In this document: positions 58,430 to 64,000 of the stretch, one piece after another
Layout: each line of letters opens with the position of its first letter
Position numbering within the stretch: the first letter of the stretch is position 1
From: Hansschlegelia quercus
Lineage (GTDB): Bacteria; Pseudomonadota; Alphaproteobacteria; Rhizobiales; Methylopilaceae
Direction: 5' to 3'
NCBI RefSeq assembly: GCF_004310425.1
Contig: NZ_SIUB01000003.1
Span: 248,001-312,000, forward strand
Length of the DNA stretch: 64,000 bases
Program-made: the position numbers and the translations under genes
The notes under the pieces: model-generated
Databases searched by the model: none
The model's input: the letters and a program-made list of their open reading frames with translations, nothing else
Told to the model about the DNA's origin: nothing

Positions 58430-60178
58430 TTGGCGGCGCTCGGGGATAAGACGCGGCTCGCCGGGCTTTCTCTCGCCTTCGCCGTTCGCGCGGCGGCGCG
58501 GCGCGCGATCGCGTGTGTCCGCGTCCCGGCGGATTTCGCGCGCCGTGCGCCGGAAAAACTGCTGATCGCGTCGCAGGATCTGCGCACCTGCGACCCCACG
58601 CGCGCGGCTGAGATCTACGCCGGCATCTTCGCCTTCGCTCACAAGTCGCTGAACACGCAGGGCGGCTCGCCCTTCCTTGCGACGCCGCCCTCCCAGGACT
58701 GGGCGGAGACGCTGCACGGCTTCGGCTGGCTGCGGCATCTCAGGGCGGCCGACACGACGCTCGCCCGCGCCAACGCCCGCGCTTTGGTCGACGAGTGGAT
58801 CACGCTGAACGGCGGCCGGGATCCCGCGGCGCGCCGGCCGGACGTGACGGCGAGGCGGCTGATCTCGTGGTTCTGCCACGCGCCGCTGATTCTCGACGGC
58901 GCCGATAAGGCCTTCTTCCGCCGCTTCCTCAGGAGCATCGCGCGGCAGACCCGTCGGCTGGACCGGCAGGCCGGCGCCGCGCCTGACGGCATGCCCCGCC
59001 TGACCGTGCATGTCGCCCTCGTCTATGCCGGCCTATGCCTTTCCGGCGAGGGCCGGCTGCTGAAGGCGGCGATCAAGTCGCTGGCCGCCGAGCTCGACCG
59101 GCAGATCCTTGCCGACGGCGGACATGCGAGCCGCAACCCGGCGGCGCTGGTCTATGGGCTGGTCGATCTGCTGCCGCTGAAACAGGCCCTTGCGTCGCGC
59201 GATCTTCTGCCGCCGCAGGCGCTGCTCGGCGCGATCGATCGGATGATGCCGATGCTGCGCTTCTTCCGGCATCCGGACGGCGAGTTCGCGCAATTCAACG
59301 GCGCCGGCCCGACGCCGAGCGATCTCGTCGCCACAGTGTTTGCCCATGACGACACGCGCGGCGAGCCTGTCGAGAACGCCAGCCATTCCGGGTACCAGCG
59401 ACTCCTGGGCGGTGAGGCCTTCGCGATCATGGACGTCGGGCCGCCGCCGCCGGGCGCACTCTCGGGCGAGGCGCATGCCGGCTGCCTGTCCTTCGAGTTC
59501 TCCGCCGAGACCGACCGGATCGTCGTCAATTGCGGCGCGCCCCGCTTCGGCCGGGCGGACTGGGCGAGCGCGGCGCGAGCGACGGCCGCACATTCGACGG
59601 CGACGATCGGCGACGCCTCCTCCTGCCAGTTCGCGCCGGCCTGGCTCCACCGGCTGATCGGCGCGCCGGTGGTCCAGGGGCCGCGGACCGTCACGGCGCG
59701 TCGCGAGCGGAACGAGGCCGGCGTGCGCGTCGTCACCAGCCACGACGGCTATGCGCCGCGCTTCAACATCATCCACGAGCGTTCGCTCGCACTGTCCTCC
59801 GACGGGCGCAGGCTCTCCGGCGAAGACGTGTTCCGCGCGCCGGAACGGCCGCGACGGCGCGAGCAGGATGCTCCGCTCGCATTGCGCTTCCACCTGCACC
59901 CCGCGGTGAAGGCGAGCGCGCGGCAGGACGGGCAAGGCGTGCTGCTGGCGCTGCCGGGCGGTGGGGCGTGGAGCTTCTCCGCGCCGGGCTTTGCGGTGAC
60001 TCTCGCGGAAAGCGTGTTTCTGTCTGGCCATCGCGGACCGCGGCGGGCGGAGCAGATCGTCATCGAAACCCGGCTTCATGCCGCGCGGCGGATCGCCTGG
60101 AGCTTCGAGGCGCTCGACGAGCCGCGCCCGCGCGGTCGCCGTCCTCCGCAGGCGGCGACCCTGTTCGAGGACGCCTGA
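58430..60178 (+). CDS. Heparinase II/III-like protein
   Basis: A 582-residue protein with an alpha/alpha toroid (about 60-330; [28 protein letters not shown]-like turn, [14 protein letters not shown] in parts) and a C-terminal heparinase II/III beta domain (about 330-560; [46 protein letters not shown]). The family cleaves acidic polysaccharides, but the rsmB-adjacent, purH-adjacent members of Rhizobiales have no established substrate. There is no obvious signal peptide, though an N-terminal hydrophobic patch ([10 protein letters not shown]) exists. The frame begins with TTG at 58430, GGAGG lying 10 bases upstream; a nearby ATG at 58423 is out of frame and closes quickly. Confidence 0.85.
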   Translation: MAALGDKTRLAGLSLAFAVRAAARRAIACVRVPADFARRAPEKLLIASQDLRTCDPTRAAEIYAGIFAFAHKSLNTQGGSPFLATPPSQDWAETLHGFGWLRHLRAADTTLARANARALVDEWITLNGGRDPAARRPDVTARRLISWFCHAPLILDGADKAFFRRFLRSIARQTRRLDRQAGAAPDGMPRLTVHVALVYAGLCLSGEGRLLKAAIKSLAAELDRQILADGGHASRNPAALVYGLVDLLPLKQALASRDLLPPQALLGAIDRMMPMLRFFRHPDGEFAQFNGAGPTPSDLVATVFAHDDTRGEPVENASHSGYQRLLGGEAFAIMDVGPPPPGALSGEAHAGCLSFEFSAETDRIVVNCGAPRFGRADWASAARATAAHSTATIGDASSCQFAPAWLHRLIGAPVVQGPRTVTARRERNEAGVRVVTSHDGYAPRFNIIHERSLALSSDGRRLSGEDVFRAPERPRRREQDAPLALRFHLHPAVKASARQDGQGVLLALPGGGAWSFSAPGFAVTLAESVFLSGHRGPRRAEQIVIETRLHAARRIAWSFEALDEPRPRGRRPPQAATLFEDA

Positions 60179-60254
60179 CTGGCGGCGGAAGCCCTTCTGC
60201 CGAGCCGCAGGAGATGCTACCGGGCGGGGCTTCACGCCACCGGACGGCTTTGCA
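60179..60254 (+). promoter_or_regulatory. Structured 5' leader of purH
   Basis: In the 76 bases between the heparinase-like stop and purH, GAAGCCC (60190-60196) can pair with GGGCTTC (60226-60232), with an inner stem CTGC/GCAG. The strings TGACTGGCG (60177-60185) and ACCGGG resemble pieces of the ZTP (pfl) riboswitch, which often precedes purH, but the canonical CCGCCTGGGCA end is not found. Treated as an unproven structured leader. Confidence 0.3.
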
Positions 60255-61841
60255 ATGACCGAACGCCCGATCTCCCGCGCCCTGATCTCGGTCTCCGACA
60301 AGACCGGCCTGATCGATTTCGCGCGGGCGCTGGTCTCGCGCGGCGTCGCGCTCGTCTCGACCGGCGGGACCGCGAAAGCGCTCGGCGAGGCTGGCCTCGA
60401 CGTGGTGGACGTTTCGGGGCTGACCGGCTTTCCGGAAATGATGGACGGGCGGGTCAAGACGCTGCACCCCAAGGTCCATGGCGGGCTGCTCGCGATCCGT
60501 GGCGATGCCGGCCACGAGGCATCGATGGCGGAGCATGGAATTAAGCCGATCGACCTGCTCGTCGTGAACCTCTACCCGTTCGAGGCGGCGCTGGCGCGCG
60601 CGGCGGATTACGACGACATGGTCGAGAACATCGACGTCGGCGGCCCCGCGATGATCCGCGGCGCGGCCAAGAACCATGCCCATGTCGCGGTCGTGGTCGA
60701 GCCTGCGGATTATGCCGCCGTGCTGGACGAGATGGCGGCGAACGACGGAGCGACGACGCTCGCGCTTCGCAAGCGGCTCGCCGCCAAGGCGTTTTCACGC
60801 ACCGCGGCCTATGACGCCGCGATCGGGACGTGGCTTTCCGGCGAGGCGGGCGACGAGACGCCGGCGTTCCGCGCGCTTGGCGGAACGCTCGCGCAGGGAC
60901 TGCGCTATGGCGAGAACCCGCACCAGCAGGCGGCTTTCTACCGCACGCCTGCCGTTCGGCCCGGCGTCGCGACAGCGATCCAGCTCCAGGGGAAGGAGCT
61001 GTCCTACAACAACATCAACGACACCGACGCGGCCTTCGAACTCGTAGGCGAATTCGACGCCGCTCGCACGGCCGCCTGCGTCATCGTCAAACACGCCAAT
61101 CCCTGCGGAGTCGCGGAAGGCGCGAGCCTCAGCGAGGCATACGAGCGAGCGCTCGCTTGCGATCCGGTCTCGGCCTTCGGGGGCATCGTCGCGCTGAACC
61201 GGATTCTAGACGCGGACGCTGCGCGGAGAATCGTCGAGATTTTCACGGAGGTGATCGTCGCCCCCGACGCCGACGACGAGGCCCGCGCCATCGTCGCGGC
61301 GAAGAAGAACCTGCGCCTGCTGGTGACCGGCGGTCTGCCCGACCCCCGCGCGGCGGGCCTCGCCTTCAAGACGGTCGCGGGCGGCTTCCTCGTCCAAAAC
61401 AGGGATGCCGGCGTGGTCGACGATCTCGAGCTCAAGGTCGTGACGAAGCGCACGCCGACCGAGACCGAACTCGCCGATCTCAGGTTCGCCTTCCGCGTGG
61501 CGAAGCACGTCAAGTCGAACGCCATCGTCTATGCAAAGGCGGGCGCGACGGTCGGCGTCGGCGCGGGCCAGATGAGCCGCGTCGACAGCGCGCGGATCGC
61601 GGCGCAGAAGGCCCTCGACGCCGGGAAGGCGTCGGGGTCGACCGAGCCGCTGACTCGAGGTTCGGTCGTCGCCTCTGACGCGTTCTTCCCCTTCGCCGAT
61701 GGCCTTGACGCGGCCATCGAGGCTGGCGCGACCGCCGTCATCCAGCCCGGCGGCTCGATGCGCGACGCCGAGGTGATCGCGCGCGCCGACGAGGCCGGTC
61801 TCGCCATGGTTTTCACCGGAATGCGCCACTTCCGGCACTGA
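60255..61841 (+). CDS. purH: Bifunctional AICAR transformylase/IMP cyclohydrolase PurH
   Basis: PurH performs the last two steps of IMP synthesis: formylation of AICAR with 10-formyl-THF and ring closure. The 528-residue protein has the N-terminal cyclohydrolase domain ([40 protein letters not shown]) and the C-terminal transformylase with the catalytic pair in [10 protein letters not shown] and LRYGENPHQ, then [16 protein letters not shown] and DAFFPFADG. The ATG at 60255 is the family start ([18 protein letters not shown]); the long in-frame extension upstream overlaps the heparinase-like gene and is not coding. It probably lies in the same transcript as rsmB and the heparinase-like gene. 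Confidence 0.96.
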   Translation: MTERPISRALISVSDKTGLIDFARALVSRGVALVSTGGTAKALGEAGLDVVDVSGLTGFPEMMDGRVKTLHPKVHGGLLAIRGDAGHEASMAEHGIKPIDLLVVNLYPFEAALARAADYDDMVENIDVGGPAMIRGAAKNHAHVAVVVEPADYAAVLDEMAANDGATTLALRKRLAAKAFSRTAAYDAAIGTWLSGEAGDETPAFRALGGTLAQGLRYGENPHQQAAFYRTPAVRPGVATAIQLQGKELSYNNINDTDAAFELVGEFDAARTAACVIVKHANPCGVAEGASLSEAYERALACDPVSAFGGIVALNRILDADAARRIVEIFTEVIVAPDADDEARAIVAAKKNLRLLVTGGLPDPRAAGLAFKTVAGGFLVQNRDAGVVDDLELKVVTKRTPTETELADLRFAFRVAKHVKSNAIVYAKAGATVGVGAGQMSRVDSARIAAQKALDAGKASGSTEPLTRGSVVASDAFFPFADGLDAAIEAGATAVIQPGGSMRDAEVIARADEAGLAMVFTGMRHFRH

Positions 61842-61993
61842 GGTCGGGATGTCGGCGCATGGCGGCCATTCACCAAGCGTTCAGACTACGGGTTATCACT
61901 CAGCTGACGACGATTTAGGTCCGTGCTAATAGCTTGATCACTCGCGGGGGAGTAGCTCCACACCGCGCTGGTCACACGCACAGAGGTCCCTTC

Positions 61994-62770
61994 ATGGCGT
62001 TCGCCCGTCTCGTCTGCGCCGGCGTCGTTCTCGGCGTCTGCACATTAGTCGGCGCCTTTGCCGCAACGAGCGAACCCCTCAAGGCCCCCTGCACCGTTTC
62101 AGAGCGATACCTCGCCATGAACGGCAAGCTCGACCGCGCGGCGGCCCGGCTGAAGGACAAGGACCCGTTCCGCATCCTCGTCGTCGGCTCGTCCTCCACG
62201 GCAGGCGTGGGGGCGACCTCGCCGGACAAAGCCTATACCGCGCGCCTTCAGGACGAGATGACGCGCCGGCTTCCGGGCGTCGACGTCGAGGTGATCGCGC
62301 GCGGCGTCGGCGGCGAGACCGCCGAGGGGGCCGAAGCGCGGATGCCGAAGGAAATCGCGACGGTTAAGCCGGACTTGGTGCTCTGGCAGATCGGCACGAA
62401 CGACGCGGCGCGGCGCATTGACCTCGTGAAGTTCAAGGCGCTCGCGACCGAGGGTTTGTCGGAGATCGCGGCCGCCGGCGTCGACGTCGCGCTGCTCGAC
62501 CCGCAATACGTGCCGAAGGACGAAGCCGCCTTCGCTCCCTACCTCGACGTGATCAATGCGGTCTCGGCTTCGACCGGCGTGCCGGTCGCTCACCGCTTCG
62601 ACGCGATGCGAGCGCTGGCGAAGGCCGGCGCCGCGGGCATGATCACCCGCGACAACCTCCACATGAACGATTACGGCCACGCCTGCGTCGGTGCCTTCCT
62701 AGCGGAGGCCCTCGACCGCAAGCTCGCCCCGCTGCCGCCGGCGATCGCCGAGACGGGCCGGCAGTCGTAA
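61994..62770 (+). CDS. Secreted SGNH/GDSL-family hydrolase
   Basis: A 258-residue exported esterase-like protein. A signal peptide (VCAGVVLGVCTLVGAFAA) is followed by an SGNH domain: block I with the nucleophile Ser in VVGSSSTAGVGA, block II Gly in ARGVGGET, block III QIGTNDAAR with the Asn, and block V DNLHMNDYGH with Asp and His. A Cys pair (C33 with C in GHACVG) may be disulfide-linked. Preferred start is the ATG at 61994; GTG/ATG options upstream (61934) extend into a region without signal-peptide character. Substrates of such proteins range from acetylated polysaccharides to lipids. The next gene (NAD-GDH) converges. Confidence 0.87.
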   Translation: MAFARLVCAGVVLGVCTLVGAFAATSEPLKAPCTVSERYLAMNGKLDRAAARLKDKDPFRILVVGSSSTAGVGATSPDKAYTARLQDEMTRRLPGVDVEVIARGVGGETAEGAEARMPKEIATVKPDLVLWQIGTNDAARRIDLVKFKALATEGLSEIAAAGVDVALLDPQYVPKDEAAFAPYLDVINAVSASTGVPVAHRFDAMRALAKAGAAGMITRDNLHMNDYGHACVGAFLAEALDRKLAPLPPAIAETGRQS

Positions 62771-62789
62771 GAAGCGCCGCTTCTGGCCC

Positions 62790-64000
62790 TTACCCCGTCT
62801 CGCGCGCGAGATCTCCCAGTAGGCTCGATGCGACCGACAGCCTGGCGAGCGTCAAGCCCGAGCCCGCGATCTCGGACGCCGCGCGTCTGACGCGCTCCAC
62901 GTCGAGCGAGCCTTCGGTCCACGCCGCGACCGCCTCCGCGCCGCCGGCGTCGGAGGCATTCAGCGCGGCGATCGCCATGGCGCGGGCGGCGACGCCGATC
63001 TGGTCGAGCGCTCGGTCGATCGCGAGGCGCTCGTAATAGTCGGCGGCGGTCATCCCCTGCGCGGCCCGCACGATCTGGCCGATGCGGAAGCGCTCGGCGA
63101 TGGCGAACAGGGCGGTGGCCGCCTGATCGACCGGCCGCCCGGTCTTCTCGGCGATCAGCACGGCGTCGGTCGCGCCCTCGATCGCGAGCATGGCGGAGAA
63201 GCGAGCCGCGAGCGCTTCCGGGAGACCGGAGCGCACCAATGCGGCGGCGCGCGCAGAGCGCCGCTCGGCGGCGTCCGAGCCCAGCGCTTCTTCGAGCGAC
63301 GCCGAGACCGCGTCGACGCCGTCGCGGAAGCGCGCGACGATCTGCTCCAACCCCGTGTCGAGATCGACGTTGCGCAGCAGCCAGACCATGCGGTGGAGCA
63401 GGAGTTCCTGCATCGCGGCGTAGAGTTCGAGCTGCAGGGCGCCGGGAATGCGCGCGTCCAGCGCGTCGATCTCGCCGTGGATCTCGTCCATCCGGAAAGC
63501 GTCGCGCGCCACCGCGAAGGCCGCGGCCACGCGGGCCGCGCCTGCGCCCGTCTGGTCGGCGAGGCGAACCGCGATCGCCGGCCCGCCGCGGTTGACCATG
63601 GCGTTCGCGATTGCGGTCGCGACGATCTCCCGCTTCAGCCGGTGGCCGGCGATCGCCTCGCCGAACCTTTCGCGCATCGGCTCGGGGAAGTAGCGGGTCA
63701 GGTTATCACGGAAGTAGGGATCGTCCGGTGCCGTCGAGGCCAGAAGGTCGTCAAACAAGGCGATCTTCGCCCAGGCGATCAGAGTCGAGATTTCAGGGCG
63801 CGAAAGTCCCTCTCCAGACCGCACGCGCTCCGACAGCGTAGCGTCGTCAGGCAGCGTCTCGACAGTTCGGTCGAGCAGGTCGCGGGCCTCCAGCGTCTGC
63901 ATCAGCCGCGAATGAAAGCCGGCCTCCTCCGCCGCTTGTCTGGCGGCGAGCGAGACGGCGAGCGTCTGGTCGTAATTGCTGCGCAGAACGAGCCGGCCAA
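62790..64000 (-). CDS. NAD-specific glutamate dehydrogenase (large type), C-terminal part
   Basis: The frame enters from the right edge and is open to 64000, so this is the C-terminal part (about 403 residues) of a much larger protein. The sequence VLRSNYDQTLAVSLAAR, SRLMQTLEARDLLDR, GLSRPEISTLIAWAKIAL, NRGGPAIAVRLADQTGA and AADYYERLAIDRALDQI matches the C-terminal region of the 180-kDa-class bacterial NAD-GDHs (about 1,600 residues), found in many alphaproteobacteria, which deaminate glutamate to 2-oxoglutarate. The catalytic core lies outside the window. An internal Met at 63902 is not the start. Confidence 0.9.
   Translation of the reverse strand, partial: GRLVLRSNYDQTLAVSLAARQAAEEAGFHSRLMQTLEARDLLDRTVETLPDDATLSERVRSGEGLSRPEISTLIAWAKIALFDDLLASTAPDDPYFRDNLTRYFPEPMRERFGEAIAGHRLKREIVATAIANAMVNRGGPAIAVRLADQTGAGAARVAAAFAVARDAFRMDEIHGEIDALDARIPGALQLELYAAMQELLLHRMVWLLRNVDLDTGLEQIVARFRDGVDAVSASLEEALGSDAAERRSARAAALVRSGLPEALAARFSAMLAIEGATDAVLIAEKTGRPVDQAATALFAIAERFRIGQIVRAAQGMTAADYYERLAIDRALDQIGVAARAMAIAALNASDAGGAEAVAAWTEGSLDVERVRRAASEIAGSGLTLARLSVASSLLGDLARETG

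Overview
The window is GC-rich, densely packed chromosomal DNA. Gene order and families point to an alphaproteobacterium of the Hyphomicrobiales (Rhizobiales): irr divergent from fabA-fabB-fabI, the hemC-hemD-Mic60-HemY block next to tsaD-gpsA, leuS-lptE, rsmB/heparinase-like/purH, a very large NAD-glutamate dehydrogenase, and two ethylmalonyl-CoA pathway enzymes (methylsuccinyl-CoA dehydrogenase and ethylmalonyl-CoA mutase). The pathway pair suggests growth on C1 or C2 compounds, or on polyhydroxybutyrate, without a classical glyoxylate shunt; the genus cannot be fixed from this sequence. I see no prophage, insertion sequence, CRISPR array or rRNA. One tRNA gene (Thr, anticodon CGT) is present.

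Layout. 1-2.6 kb: a promoter and palindromic operator for a gene that starts at the left edge, a 2-hydroxyacid dehydrogenase, a secreted SH3-like protein and the iron regulator Irr. 2.8-6.9 kb: anaerobic-type unsaturated fatty acid synthesis (fabA, fabB, fabI) and a nicotinate phosphoribosyltransferase. 6.9-11.9 kb: aldo/keto reductase, acetoacetyl-CoA synthetase, AsmA-like protein. 11.9-18.7 kb: a polyamine ABC importer (potF-G-H-I) divergent from a gamma-glutamylputrescine-synthetase-like enzyme that is translationally coupled to a small APH-fold kinase. 18.7-23.8 kb: Mcd, an EamA exporter, YihY, OsmC and LemA. 24.1-30.2 kb: leuC, a GNAT, four small secreted two-cysteine proteins, a zincin, a DUF1232 protein and a SleB-type hydrolase. 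30.2-42.3 kb: Ecm, a sensorless hybrid kinase, an AEC carrier, HrpB, ppa, lptE, leuS, a YggS-type PLP protein and a TerB-like protein. 42.4-50.7 kb: tRNA-Thr, the heme/Mic60 operon, tsaD, gpsA, an EVE protein and a methyltransferase. 50.8-64 kb: acs, a diguanylate cyclase, a nuclease, an L,D-transpeptidase, an extensin-like protein, an SdhAF4-like protein, htpX, rsmB-like, heparinase-like, purH, an SGNH hydrolase and the C-terminal part of NAD-GDH.

How the genes work together. Acs, AacS, Mcd and Ecm all handle the acetyl-CoA/acetoacetyl-CoA pool: acetate and acetoacetate are activated, and the ethylmalonyl-CoA pathway converts acetyl-CoA to C4/C5 acids. The polyamine importer and the GS-like ligase form a plausible putrescine uptake and gamma-glutamylation unit. 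Heme synthesis (hemC, hemD) shares an operon with the cristae-type membrane protein Mic60, and Irr elsewhere in the window would connect iron and heme status. Envelope genes (asmA-like, lptE, L,D-transpeptidase, SleB, extensin-like, htpX, lemA) are scattered throughout.

The least explained material is the run of small secreted proteins at 26.2-28.0 kb (three share an exact C-x20-C spacing and their own terminators), the GS/kinase pair, an apparent ATT start in the extensin-like gene, and several families of intergenic palindromes. None of these is proven to be a new system; they are the best candidates here.
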